Below, one piece after another: positions 26,201 through 38,985 of a DNA stretch of 64,000 bases. The DNA is taken from positions 13,018,053-13,082,052 of the forward strand of contig WMCF01000015.1 in NCBI GenBank assembly GCA_009792885.1, written 5' to 3'. Origin of the DNA: Eremophila alpestris peregrina (taxonomy: Eukaryota; Chordata; Aves; Passeriformes; Alaudidae). Within the stretch, counting starts at the first letter, position 1. Each line of letters begins with the position of its first letter. The translations under genes were made by a program, and so were the position numbers. The notes beneath the pieces are model-generated. The model did no database searches. It had not been told where the DNA came from and saw nothing but the letters and a program-made list of their open reading frames with translations.

Positions 26201-28991
26201 AAATCTCAGTGTTAATTTATATTGGTCTTGCTCATGTGAATCCAGGGGGGAATATACTAAAATTTGCTGTCAAAAAGTACAAACGCAGGATGTCTTCTAT
26301 TTCAAAGTAGGCTTTTAAGAAAAATTTTTTACAGTGATAACATTCAGGCTAGAAAGTTCTTGCTGTATTTCACTGCCAGTAATGGATATCACTCTCTTAA
26401 ATGGACAGTATTAAAGAGATTTTCTTTGGAAATAGAGCTTCTGTTCTAGAAAAAATTCTCCCCTGTGCATCATGTGTTGCTATGGAAAATTTTTAAACTC
26501 TAATTAATTATTAGGAAGTAACTAAAACTTTGAATTAAAAAAAAAAGTAAATAAAGAAAACAATGAAAAAAGGTAAAGGACAGGTTTCATATAAGTTGTT
26601 ATAAAGGAGGTCCCATCCCTTTATCCAGGAATGATATACAACACTGAGCTACTGCTTTCACCTGTCTAAGAGGGATTCATGTGAGAGAGCATTCTCCAAC
26701 TACCATGACTCTGCATGGTTATTACTGGGGTGAAAAAAACCCCATATATGTGTGAATGATCTCCTCAATGTTGCAAAAACCTCAGCAGTGACTCAGCTGT
26801 AGAAGCAGATCTGTTGGGGCTCAACAGGCTCCTGTCACCACCTCTCAGGTGAGTTGCCCAAAGGTTTACTGCCAGTGCAGCAGTTTACACACTGCTAGAA
26901 CAGGCACTTCCCATGCTGTCCCCTTCCTTGTTCTCTTCCCCACATCCCACCACAAACACACAGTTTATCAGCTTGTTCTTTCTTTCCTGCTGGAGCCAAC
27001 ACATTCAGGCAGCAGACACTGCCAGTTCTTTGATCAAGATGAGTAATTTGGCTGTTGCTCATTTTCTCTGAAAAGGAATGGTTAGGAGCTCCTGCTGTTG
27101 CATTTGCAGCATGAAGCCCTCTGGGTTTCATTCTGTGATGCTCTTGTGCCATTAGCAAGACAATACAGCAAAATGAGAGATGAAAGAGACCCTAAAACAA
27201 ATGGGCATTAAGAGCCAAAAAATGATCCAATGTTTTGCTATATATTAATTACATACATTATAAATAATTAACACTATTGATATGTTTATCATTATTACTA
27301 TTATTATTATTATTACATTTAATACAAAAAAATCTTGTTTTATAAGGGATAAGATAAACGGAGTTTATATCCCATAGTTTACAGTGTAGAAGCAAGCAAC
27401 CATAAGTTCTCAAGTGATTTTTGAAACTAATTCCCCATGTCATAAAAATCTTTAAGAAAAAAAGAAGGTGCCACTTCAGTGCTTAAGAGAGAGCAAAATT
27501 AAGTTTGTTTCTTCAGAGAAATCAACTGTGAGGCCAGGAAAGTCTAATCCAAAATGCTAAACAAGTCTTTGAAAACAAGGATTTACACTCACAATAACTG
27601 TTAGTCTATAGATCCTTTTATTCCTTCTTTCTGGCCAAATGAATCAAAGTCGTAATTTTTGCACGGCTTCTACAAAGAAAAGGATAAGGTGATCTTCCCA
27701 CCTGCTGTGTTATCTAGTGGTGTAAGTTTGCTTCACTAAGCTGAGAAAGTCCATCAGGGACAAAGAGGAACAAAGCAGCCTGTTGAAATTTCTGATCAGT
27801 ATATAAAAACTAAGAGTTTCTTTCTCTTCCACTAGTGCTTCAAAGGAAAGTGTTAAATAACAAGACAGTTTGAAAGATGTCAGTTCTGTGTCTTCTGTAT
27901 TATGCACATTTTGAGATCGTCTCCAAAAGACAGCTCCAGAGGGATTTAGGTAGAGGAATATCTAAACTCTGCATCCCAAGAAAACTCAAATGTGGAATTC
28001 AAATGTGTGAGGATTTAGGAACTTATGGGTATGTATTTCTATTGTCAAGAAAACTTTGCATTTGAATAACAACATGCCTACAGAGATTGTTTAGGGCTTT
28101 TCTGTACCACACTCTTCCTTACAGGTATCAGCAGAGTAACTCCCACTTCAGATTACTCAGTCCTTTTTTAAATATGGTCCTTAGGCACTTTAGAAAATTT
28201 CATGTTCTATGTCAAAAGCTGACAAGAAAAGAAAAAAAAAAAAAAGAATTGAAGTGGAAAGGCAAGCTAACAAAATTGTTTAGCAAAAATGTCTCATTGC
28301 TCTTTTGTCCTAACCTTCCATAATTTTGCTGGAAATGAAATTACTGTAAGCAGGGCTGAGATCCTGATTACATTTGATATGCAAATGGACATCAGACAAT
28401 TATTTTTCTGTACCACTATTGCATTCACCAGTGTGTTGTGACCATAAGTGCTGACAAAGATGTGTGCTGGAAACCTCAATTAGCATACCACAGATCTATT
28501 ACAATAATACCATGAAAATACATTCCTGCTCTAGTCTGAACTTCCTTTTTCCAATGGAAAAATAAATATACAGTGATACAAGCAGCCATTTTTTGGCTGT
28601 GTAGTTCAAAAATGGAACTAGATCCACCATTTTTTCCTTAGGCCGTGTTAAAATGTCTCAATTAAAATTAGTTTCATTCAATATTCTGTTCATGCTACAC
28701 AACATAGGATATGTCAATGACAAGTATTCTTTTGAATGCCACTAAATACTAAAGTGGAGAGTAACTGCCATGTCTGTGATCCCTTGAAATGTGAGAATAA
28801 GTACACAGGAGAGCACCACAGATAAGAAGAAATGGCAAGCATGATGATAGATGTCATAGCTCAGCAGGGCAATTTTCTTACTTCTCCAACAATTTATATA
28901 AATGATTATGTATTTAAGAAAAATTGTAAGCTTGGCAAATCACTACAACACAAATACGTGTATCAATATTTCAAGTTAAAAGAAAAGCTCA
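23281..28991. other. Unique AT-rich sequence, no gene seen
   Basis: Short frames such as 25218-25466 plus and 26895-27158 minus carry no recognisable domain. The stretch at about 26800-27160 is more GC-rich than its surroundings but shows no repeat family I can name. Confidence 0.6.
27291..27315. repeat. (ATT)n microsatellite
   Basis: About eight trinucleotide units with one interruption near the start, set in AT-rich unique sequence. Confidence 0.85.
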
Positions 28992-29092
28992 TTAAAAATA
29001 AACCAAAACAAAACCAACAAACAAAAAAAAAACAAACAAAAAACAAAAACAAAAAAAAGAAAACAAACAAAAAACCCAAAACAAAACAAAAC
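28992..29092. repeat. A/C-rich low-complexity tract
   Basis: About 100 bases are almost entirely A with interspersed C (CAAA, CAAAA, AACCCAAAAC). The lysine/asparagine/glutamine-rich translation (28832-29107) is an artefact. Confidence 0.92.
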
Positions 29093-32000
29093 CAGAACTA
29101 CTTCTAAACTTGAAATCTGTCAATAAGCAAGAGATAGCACACACTGATTCTGAACACTAGAATCAGTATCTAGACACTTGGGTTTTGTGCCTGAGAGGAA
29201 AAAAAATCTGTATTTTCCTTTAAAGTGGATTTTAAGTTATCTTTTAACTCTTAAATTTTTTTTTTTTCTTCAAAGGAACCTTGGTGTTTACTTTACTAAA
29301 AAAAGCAAACTGGCAGGATATTTTATACAGTTTGTTCTTTGAACTTATCTACTTCAACAAAACAAATAAAGCATCAAGAGTTAAAGATTTCTATGTAAAG
29401 ATGAGCTTGTCTGTTCCTGAATTCAAATGAATTATGCACTGTAGTTCCCTCTGCAAGCATAATGTTCATCTTTCCAAGACCCAATTGTGTGCTGTTGGCT
29501 TTTATAATATGTGGCAAATAATAATCATTCATAAAAATAATCAGTACAGAAACAAGACTTTATGTGACATAAGCATTTCAAGTTTGAAAATTAGTTATGT
29601 TGCTTTTAATGAGATAAAGAAAGATCTTCCATTGCTTCACTTTAGAACACACCATCCAGAATTTACAGGGGATTAAGGTCACCTGCAGCTGACTGATTCC
29701 ATCCCCATGACTTCCTTCAAAGCCAAGAGAAGATGATCACCTCTGCAGAGAACACTGAAGTGTTCTCAACACCCAAGTATTAGTATTGTCCACCTCTCTT
29801 ATGACTCACTGTGGGAAGAGTGCTCTCAGGATTTCTCAAATGTTCCTACTCTTTTCCATTTTGGGCCCTTTTACACTTTAGATTCTGAAGCTGAAACAAT
29901 ATTCTTATCTCATTTCAGCAAGTCCTCTGTTGTTCTGTTGCTGTTCTCTCTAACATCTTCCAAATTTCATAAAAGAGCAATATCCTTTCCTTTTAATTTG
30001 TTTGGTGGAAAAGAAGGAAATCGATGTCAATATAATGATTAAATAAGTATTCAACTAGACTGTTTTTAAACATATGGAAAGAGAAATCCCACTTCATATA
30101 AAAGGTTATTAAAAACTACTGAAAATAGTATGTAAATTTTGATATTCTTGTTTTCTTCTCATAAGTCAGAAAGAAAACATTTAAATCTTCAAGAAGGATT
30201 AAACGAGGTACGTGCTAGAAAAAGAATTATAAGGATTTGGTTTCATTGTATCTGAGAGATTTTGTAAGGGTCAAATTCACACAATGAATAACCCCTTTAG
30301 TATCTGAAACCAAGAGGAAACATACCTGACTGTTACTATACTAATATATTCCCACAATATTCTATTACTAGCACAAACCAAACAGAAGACTTCATCAGGT
30401 TGTAAAACCTGGGACACCACTCTGGGGCAGTTGCCTGCAAAGTGGGATACGTGCACTGCCTGGGATGTGCAAGACAATCCATTGGGGTTTGGGAACAAAG
30501 GGAGTTTTTATAATAAATAAAATGAATTAAAATAATAAAACCAATATTTATTTCATTTGTAACTTAACGTAACTGATTTTAACACCTGTTTTTCCTAATG
30601 TTTTATAATGTACATAATATATTGGTGATGGGTCCATTTTGGAAACTCCTAGAACCAGCTCAGTCACACAAGAGGAGGGACCCATGTTTCACCTCAAAGA
30701 GGCCATTTCTGAGGCCCGCCCTCCTGCAGCCAAGCCCTTACTGGGCAAATCTAAGGCACATGTGTATAATTTATAAATAAGCAAATGTACCTATACTGAG
30801 AATGCATGCTCAAAATTTTTTTTTACTGTTAGGGATGTGCAATCAAAAAACTGGGAGACCACTGCTCTACAGTTGTTAGTTATACGGTTTTCACACTCTG
30901 CCTGGTCATCTTGAAACTTGAGCTGATCATTCTTACCTGTGGATAGGTGATGAAGGTACCTCTCTGAAACCTTCATATAATTCTCAGTCAGGCAAATTAA
31001 GCTAGAAATGTTCTAAAGCACCCTGTTTCTTTTCACTGACTACAGATGCACCTGCAGGATGATTAGTTCAGATGCTGACAGCTGCAGAGTAGAAGTCTGA
31101 AGCTCGGTTAGAGGAGCTCTTCTGCTTGAATTTGTCTGGAACGTGTTCTCTGTGCAGAAACTCTGATTCTTCTACACATATTAAGAGAGATAAGCATTTT
31201 CTCATTTGGTCTCATTCTCAAATGGTCTCATTTGAGACATGCAGTATTCAGACTGACTTGCAAGAAGTTGTAATTTCTCTGATGGAAGTCTTACTAGTTC
31301 CTTCCTTCAGATTAATTTAGTTTAATTAAATAAATCCCCTAACAAAGCTGGTCCTTATTGAGTCACTGTTTTTCCTACTTTTCTCATTACAAACATTTTA
31401 GTAGTAAGAAAAGGAGAGGTGCACTGAGGAAAACCAGAAGGAAATAATAATTTTTTTATAAATCTAGGAATTTTAAATGCCTTATTCATACAGGACTCTC
31501 AATCAGCATACTCTCTGTCACAACCAGCCATCTGTAGTCAAGAAATTATTGAAAAAACCCACCAGAATTTAGTGAACATTTTTGATTCACTACAATTCTA
31601 AAACTGTTTACATATTATCAGAGAAGTAGCAGTGCAAGGGCACAGTTACATGATTATTGCAGATATTTTTCTCCACACACTAAATGGGCACAGACAGGCT
31701 TATAAGTAGAATACATTTCAGTTTGCCATAACATCACGTTCCCTTTTCATAAAAATATATATCTTTAATATTAGCTCTGCAAAACACTTTATTTGGGTTT
31801 TTTTAGAATGGCTGATCTCTGGCTTCTGAAAAGACTTGTTAGGAGTGGTAAGTTGTTCTGTAGAGGAATGAAAATCATAATTTGTTTCTTTGGTTTTATT
31901 TGCTTAGCACTTGTATTTCTTACCCATTTTCTCTCTTTGAGGAATCAAAAGAGTAAAACTGAAGAATTTTCTTTATTGCTTGTTTTTTCCATTGTCCTTC

Positions 32001-35000
32001 AAATTGGAATTAGAAATATGGGATGTTCTAGGGATTCAGGAAACAGAATGCTGAACTGATTTAGCATGCTGAATTGATTTAGCATTCATGACAAACACTT
32101 GATTTCTTACACTTAAAATAGCTTTTTGTTTAGCAGTTTGATGTAAGAAGCTGTCTCTGTCACTACTGGCTGTTCACTAGCATGTCTAAGTCCAATGAGC
32201 CAAACCATCAAAACTATAAATGCTCTGTCATATAAAGAGTAACTAGTTTTAAGGGAAATCATGATAAAATATTGTCCTAAAGCTAGATCATTTACTGAGA
32301 TATGGATAAAATGCCTGAAGCCTAAGACTGAAGACTATTATTACACAATAAAAGTAACACCTCTCTCCAGGGGAAACATTTTTATACAGCTATAGCTCAG
32401 AAAAGTCACCACCTCATATATTACAATTTTCTCTTTCTTTCTTTTAAAATGAATGGTGTAAATCTTTCCTGGACAATTCTCTTAAACAGACTTGGTTGAA
32501 TTATTCATTCTGAGTAATATTAGTTGTCAATTTAGAGGTTTTTTATTCACAAACTTCTGCAAGCTGATCTGGAAATGAAATCATGGCCTCTGAAGTCAGT
32601 GGGAGATTTGCTGTATACTTCAAAAAGGCCAATCTTCATGTTTTATATTTATGATATGTTCAAATTTTAAAATCCTGTTGATATACATGAAATTGAGAGG
32701 GTGCAGAGTTTCAGTCCAACCCTTAATTAGAGGGGGTTTTAATGTGGTTTTTCTTTAAAAAAATCCACAGTTATATTAGTTAGATTACTCTAAAGCCATG
32801 AAAATATTAGGGACACACAGACAAGTCTTCAGTCCACTATCACACAAACATATTCAAGGAGAAGTAGATAAAATACTAGAGACAAAAATGTCAAAAGCAT
32901 TCTACAGGTTAAAAACAACTCTCCAGATTTTAGTGTTGATAACTAAATTGCTATTGTGAATTTGTCACAATTCTCTAAATTTTAGCAGACAGCAAAAAAA
33001 AGGTCAAATTTAAAAGCAAAGGTCATCAGTAAAAGGAATATGATCATTAACAGCAAACAAGAGGTAGTGATTTTAATGCACCATTATCTAGCATGAAAAA
33101 AGCCCTAAAACCCAAACCACAAAATTATTAGAAAGAACCATCACAGCTCAAAACAGAGGGTATTACCAACACATTAGAGAACTTGATGTAAGCTAGGCTA
33201 TGCATGAGATACAGTTTTAACCTCATGTCCCCTGAGACAAGAAAAGGCAAAAAGGACAGAAGGCAAGAGATCATCTGAGGGTGTCAGAGAAGAGCAGTCA
33301 TAATTATTCTCCTTAATGAGTCCATGATGTATGAATAAAAACTAAAAGTTGTTTGGAATCTGTCCAGAACTATTGTCATACAGGATACTTGTAGTAATAA
33401 TAATAGCAACCCTCTCCCTGACCCCCCTAAAGAAAACCCAAAAGTTCCTTTTAAGTGGATATTCAAAATTTCAGTTGGTGAATACATCAACTGTAAAAAG
33501 TTAGCTTTAATTTTCTAGAATATCTCTAATTTAATCCTTAGTCAGTTTTCTTAGGGCATTATCTGCCAGCAACAGTCATATGAGCCATCTCAATATCGTT
33601 TCACCAATTTATTCTTTACAAAGCATCCCAAACTCTTGAGTTTTTGTGTTTCTTTTCATGCTGCAGTAAAAATACATTGATTACTTGATTTTTATTTTTA
33701 AAAACCCTAAAACAACAACAAAAATCCATCGTCAACCAGCGATATTCTTTATAAAGATATACAAATCCACAAAAGTACATAATTTCTGATATCAAACTCT
33801 TTCTTTGAGGTTAAAGGCCTTCTTTAAAAGAACTTGCCAAGGGTGAGTTCAAAATTGAAGAAGCCATAGAAAAAAATGGTTTTTTAGTTTCCCTTAAATG
33901 ATGAGATATTACTGAAGCAAATAAAATACTGCTAACATTTAATTTGTAAGGAATGGATGATTAGTGGATCTGTGCTTCCCTTTAGGTTGTATCAGATAAG
34001 GGCAGATTCAATACCACAGCAGCTGGCAAAGCAGTGATGTTTGTAAAAAGGAAGCCCACCTTTGGACTTCAGAAGATAACCTGGATATGTGATCCAACTG
34101 AAGACCACTTGAACCTGAACATCTTGACTGCTGGTGCAGTACCATTTTTCCAGCATTCAGCATAAGGAGAAACTTATTAATGACAGAAATCTTAAGGGAA
34201 ATCTGGTGGTTGCTCAAAATATATCTCAGTATGATCTTGAAAACCTCATATTTGATGATGGAAACATTTGGGGCATGCTACTTAAATGAGCATAAGTTCA
34301 CTCAGGCTGTTTAGCTGCCAGTTTTAAATTTAGCCATATGGGAGGTTTCCAGTTGAGACGTTTAATAGCCCTAACAACTTCCTATTCTAGAGAAATTTGA
34401 TCACAGTGAATACAACTCTGGCATGCTTCTGACATAGCTGGCAAGGATATGAAGCATAGGAAAGCTGTCAGAGGCTGAACTTTTCATCTTGGCTTTTCAC
34501 CTGACAACCATCAGGATTACATAAGTGGATACTCTTTTACTTCTATGCCCCTACTTCCCTGAGTTTAGTAGTTATAGACACAAAATACTCTACATTCTGA
34601 AGTGAAAAATTATTTTTTGTCTTTGAAGATGATGGTTTATTTACCTATCTCATATGAAAAAATAATACGGTATATGCCATGATATCTTATGCACTTATGG
34701 AAAAGCTGGAGGAAATACTTTGGACTGAAAAAAAAGAGAAAAAAGTAATAAAACAAATAATCAGGCTTCACACAGACATTTTCAAGACTTGAGTATTTTG
34801 TTTAACTATTTTGCATACCATAACATATTTTTTTAATAAATCTGACTTCGTGTTTCTTCATATGTTCATTATCCTATTACCTCAGACAGTATCTAGAAAG
34901 GGTCAATATCTTGCAGGTAGGAACAAATTATTTTGTCTTCCCTTGGTGAGCTTACTCATAAAGTGAGAAATGTATCCTTTCTGTCTTTAAGATATAAATT

Positions 35001-38000
35001 AAGGTATTTACTAAGTTATTTCAATTTTCACATTAATATTTTCAATTCATTCTTTTAATTGACCTTTTGCTACTAAATCAGCTTCAGATCTTTATTGTTT
35101 GAAACATTTTGGCATTGTTTATGGTTCTAACAGTCAGTCAGTTAAGAGAAAATCAGAAGTAAACAGGGAAACACAAAGACATAAAGCTTTGCTACAAACT
35201 CTTGAACAATTTATTAAGTGACATTTCTAAAGCAATTGTCAGCATGATCAATTCTGATACAGTTCCACTGTCATCAAACAGCCACATTCTTCTGCATTGT
35301 AATTTTAAATTATTATTTGGATATTACAAAGAGAAAGTGACAAAGTTCTGTGGCATTTTAGCAATAGCTGCTTCTTGCATGCTTCTCTCTTCACTTTTCT
35401 GTTGGGTTTTTGGTTTTTTTTTAACACTGCTTATTTATTTCAATTTAATATTTTGTCATATTCTTTCAACTGTGAGAACAAATATGTTCTTCCTCGGGTC
35501 AAAAAATATTTTTGTATTCCTTATCCATTTTAAAAAACATCATTAAAACAACAGCACCCAATTCCAAATCAGAAGTGCATTTCTTATTTTAGGACAAAGA
35601 ATGATCCAGATATAACTTTAAGATTGAAATTCATGCCATCCAACTTTTGCTGAGAACAAGCTGGTGAGGAGGGTGAGCTGGCTGTGTAGGGCATCCTGAC
35701 AGTCACCAACAAACAGGCATCTCTAGAGGGCATTTCATCCCGTTACCTTAAATGTCTTGTAATGTCTGTTAATTGCTCTATCCTAGAGGCTTTTTCCCAA
35801 AGACTAAAGAAGCTCCTGCCAACGGTGCCATTCATCAATTTTACTCAAGATATGAATCGTTCAAAAAATTATTGACAAGCTAAGAGAAGAAGAAATAAAA
35901 GACAGACAAGATGAAATGCATTTTTCAGGCAGACTAAGGGAGTAGTTTTCTGTTGGTCTTTAAATGCACTCGAATTTTTTTATTATTATTGTGAGGAAAA
36001 AAGTTCAGATAATACTAGCACTCAAATAATACTTTAAGAAAGTGATTTTATAAGATTTCTTCACACTATTACTTGTTTCTTCAAAATAAATGCTTTCTGC
36101 AGACAAGAACAACAAAGCATGTGAGAAAATGAGCTGCATCCTTGATTGGGTTATTTTTTTATTTGTTTACATGCTCTTTTCCCCTTATGACACCTACATA
36201 CATTTAACCTCACAGAGACACCCAGGGCAAAACAGGAAGGAATTAAACATTTCCAGTGTTTAATTAAAATGGAAAAATACTTCCAGCATAGAGGGCAGAA
36301 CATCTAATATACTTCTCTATACATCTGGCCTGAGGAAATGTAGCTAAACATAAATTATTCCATTGTATCAAAGAGGTTTTCATTTAGATGCAAGTGAAGG
36401 CCATGAGGGGCTGTATTATTGCTGCAGTTCTTAAGACATTACTAAAAGCAGAAGAAAATTATGTTGGCAAACTGTGGATTAAGGATGGGTGAGCCAGTTT
36501 CAGAAAACAATTTGTGTTTACCCTGGAGAAAGAAACCCTAGAGGAAGTTGATTAAGGCTGCTGCATTTAGGGGACTTATATATGCATTTTTCTCCTTATT
36601 TAGTATGCTTTCCAGCAAGATAGGAAAAAAATCTTTTCTTCTCTCATGAGGGAAAGAAACAAATTTTGTCTAATTAATTTGTTAATTAATGCTTCTTATT
36701 GACAACATCATATTCCTGGTCATGCATCATTTTATATCATTATTTTTATCTAATACAAAAGAGAAAGGAATTCTACAGGGGCCCAACATGAAATGTTAAT
36801 AAATATTTCTTTGAGAACATAATTTTTAAAGAAAGGAGGAAAGCGAAATTAGTTGTTCTGTCTCTTTACATGTAAAAAAGGCTCCATTAATTACATGAAC
36901 TACTATAATTAAGGCTTTTTTTTTTTTTTTTGGTAACTGATTGAAAATATTAATTTCTGAAAAATAATGGAATTGTTTGGTATAATGAAAGATAGTAAAG
37001 GCAAGTAGAGAATCTTGAGATATTTTCTGCATATTTTTGCAGCACCATCACAGTCATATAATATTTAGGCAACACTGAAATTTTAAGGAATACCTTGTTT
37101 TTCTCCATACCACAGCCACAGAAAAATGCAGCTATCTAGACCATTATAATCATCACCATTTAAATTACTCTCATCCCCCTTAAAGAACCCATCAGCAAAC
37201 CAAGTCAGAAGTCCTGGGCAATGGGATTTCCTTGACCCTTAGTCAGAACTCCACACTGTCCAAAGTTTTTATACATTTTAAATTACTTTGAAAGTAAAAA
37301 TTAGATCTATGCTTTCCAGAGTTTGAAAGTGCCAGAATTCATAGGTGTGGTCTATTCAGACGTTCTGAAAAAAATCTGTTGTGATCTTACTCTTAAAATT
37401 GTACAAGAACCCAGGGAAGAAAGAACAGATGCTGTTAGTTGTGGGAGGTCCAATGAATGAGACAAGTGAGAAGTAAAAGAGGAGTGTGTTGAAAAATCTG
37501 TGGTAAAAGCTGCAGGGACATTACATGCAAAACTCCTCGGGGCAATGCTAGGTCTGGTATCATTTATCTATGACCTATTGCAGGCAAAACTTATAGGCAC
37601 TGAAACAATTATAGGCTATGAAGAGTCCATGATTAAGGATGTAAATTTAAAGGGCTTTACTGATCCCAGCAGCAGGCTTTTGCAACAGAAACAGGAAAAG
37701 TCACAATGTACTTTTCTTGAAGGCAGAGCTTGATCAATCTACACAATAAGCTATGTGATGCTGTTACCTGTTTTACCAGGGCCCTGGGGCTGATGACTCA
37801 TATTGACTTTTCTAGACATTTACTTAGTCTTACTTAGAAAATACACTCGCCCACTCTGTTCCTCTTTGTGATTTACTGGAGGAATGGACACTCAGTGAGT
37901 GTTTATCTGCTTTGATCGTTCACTATATCACAGCAAAAGGATTTTAAAGTGTCAGCTTTTTAGTTGATGCAGAAAGGTAAAAAAAAAAAAAAATCACTGC

Positions 38001-38038
38001 ACCTCTTTTAAGTGGTAATTAAGGCCTAAAAAGAAGTT
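29093..38038. other. Unique AT-rich sequence, no gene seen
   Basis: About 9 kb has no recognisable transposon, RNA gene or exon. An 18-base tandem duplication lies at 32048-32083 and a 9-bp perfect inverted repeat at 29748-29767. The longest frames (35202-35546 plus and 37500-37733 plus, the latter without an upstream ATG) match no family I know. Confidence 0.6.
32048..32083. repeat. 18-bp direct tandem duplication
   Basis: ATGCTGAACTGATTTAGC is followed immediately by the same 18 bases with a single C-to-T difference. Confidence 0.9.
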
Positions 38039-38044
38039 GACAGG
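38039..38044. repeat. Target-site duplication GACAGG, left copy
   Basis: These six bases abut the TG start of the LTR and recur exactly at 38368-38373 after its terminal CA. Confidence 0.85.
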
Positions 38045-38172
38045 TGTTCTAATTCCTCAAGAAACTGCTTCCCCTTACCCCAGGATATGGAAGGCTGAGA
38101 TATCCCTCTGACCTTTACCCCTTTCCCCTATCCCATTGGCCTTGGGCCAGACAACCCACCAGAGATAAGGCC

Positions 38173-38179
38173 TATATAA
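38173..38179 (+). promoter_or_regulatory. TATA box of the solo LTR
   Basis: TATATAA lies about 54 bases upstream of the polyadenylation signal, as in short retroviral LTRs. Transcription would be predicted to begin about 25-30 bases downstream, near 38200-38210, and run rightward. Confidence 0.75.
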
Positions 38180-38226
38180 GACCCTGTATTTCCTTGGTTC
38201 GTCCTCTTTCCACGTGGACCCCCACG

Positions 38227-38232
38227 AATAAA
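38227..38232 (+). terminator. Polyadenylation signal of the solo LTR
   Basis: This is a canonical AATAAA followed within about 10 bases by a CTTCA cleavage-type site and then G/T-rich U5 sequence. It could still terminate transcripts running rightward. Confidence 0.7.
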
Positions 38233-38367
38233 GACCTTCAAACATCTTGGAAGGAGCCTCTCCTGGTAATCCCGGTCCTGTCTCTGAGATATCTCCCCCC
38301 TGGGCCCCGTGGGGAGTCTGAGCTGGCCTTGAGTCTTTGGGGGGCTTCAGGGGAGGGGATAATCTCA

Positions 38368-38373
38368 GACAGG
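38368..38373. repeat. Target-site duplication GACAGG, right copy
   Basis: Exact match to 38039-38044, immediately after the terminal CA of the LTR. Confidence 0.85.
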
Positions 38374-38768
38374 ATAATATTGTAAAAGTTAAACCTATAT
38401 TGAAATAACCACTTGAATACAAAATATCACCAAAAAAAAAAAAAAATGACAGAGTCGTAAAGCTTTCATTGCACAAGTCTAGGATAAGCATTAACCTTAT
38501 GCTGCATGCATCTTCCAAATATGTTATCTTCTTTTAGACCCCTCTATTAACTTCCAGTTTAAATTCCCATTAGCAGTAATTTAAGGGGATAGAAAAGTCC
38601 AAGTGACAGAAAGGAATTCCTCCAGGAATTAAGATACCAAGAGTTACATGAAAGATCTTCCCTCACAGGACACTCAGCACTGCAGATCACATTACACCTA
38701 CTGATAGCATGGTGTAGCTGCAGTGAGATGTGGGCTCTATTTTGTAAAACATGCAGATGGAAATCTGT
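38374..38768. other. Unique sequence, no gene seen
   Basis: AT-rich sequence with a 14-base A run near 38431. No coding signal. Confidence 0.6.
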
Positions 38769-38985
38769 AAAAAACAAAACCAAAAACTCCCAAACCAACA
38801 AACAAACAAAAAACTCACCAAAGAACCAAAACCAATCAAACAAACAAACAAACAGAAGAAGCACCACAAAACAAAGAAAAAAAAAAGAGCAAAGACCAAA
38901 TAACATCAAAACCCCCACCACCACAAAACAAAACCAACCAAAAAAACCACAAAAAACAATGAAAACCAACCCCTAAAGAAAAAGA
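38769..38985. repeat. Long A/C-rich, almost T-free tract
   Basis: About 215 bases consist nearly only of A and C with a few G, built from CAAA, CCAAAA and ACCACC units. It is the longest of the A/C-rich tracts in the window. The plus-strand K/N/Q/T-rich frame and the minus-strand F/L/V/C-rich frames through it are compositional artefacts. Confidence 0.93.

Larger units (their letters stand above)
38045..38367 (+). mobile_element. Solo LTR of an endogenous retrovirus, 323 bp, with intact target duplication
   Basis: This compact unit starts TGTTCTAATTCC and ends GGGGATAATCTCA, so it has the TG...CA termini of a retroviral LTR. Perfect GACAGG 6-bp duplications flank it; six bases is the size made by beta/alpha-retrovirus-type (ERVK-like) integrases. 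A U3-R-U5 layout is visible on the plus strand: TATATAA at 38173-38179, AATAAA at 38227-38232, and a GC-rich U5 to the end. No primer-binding site, gag, pol or env sequence follows, so the provirus collapsed to a solo LTR by recombination. The overlapping 147-codon minus-strand frame is incidental. The intact duplication suggests a fairly recent insertion. Confidence 0.85.

Noticed and set aside
35202..35546. 114-codon plus-strand frame with hydrophobic stretches
   Set aside because: No ATG-context, splice or family support. AT-rich sequence gives F/L/I-rich frames by chance.
37500..37733. 77-codon plus-strand frame KAAGTLHAKLLGAMLG...
   Set aside because: It begins without an ATG, has no recognisable domain and lies in unique AT-rich sequence. 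Considered as a retroviral remnant near the solo LTR, but no retroviral motif is visible.
38075..38518. 147-codon minus-strand frame
   Set aside because: It covers the solo LTR antisense and its flank and does not match a viral or host protein that I recognise.
38559..38976. F/L/V/C-rich minus-strand and K/N/Q-rich plus-strand frames
   Set aside because: They translate the A/C-rich low-complexity tract. The apparent transmembrane character comes from T/G-rich codons.
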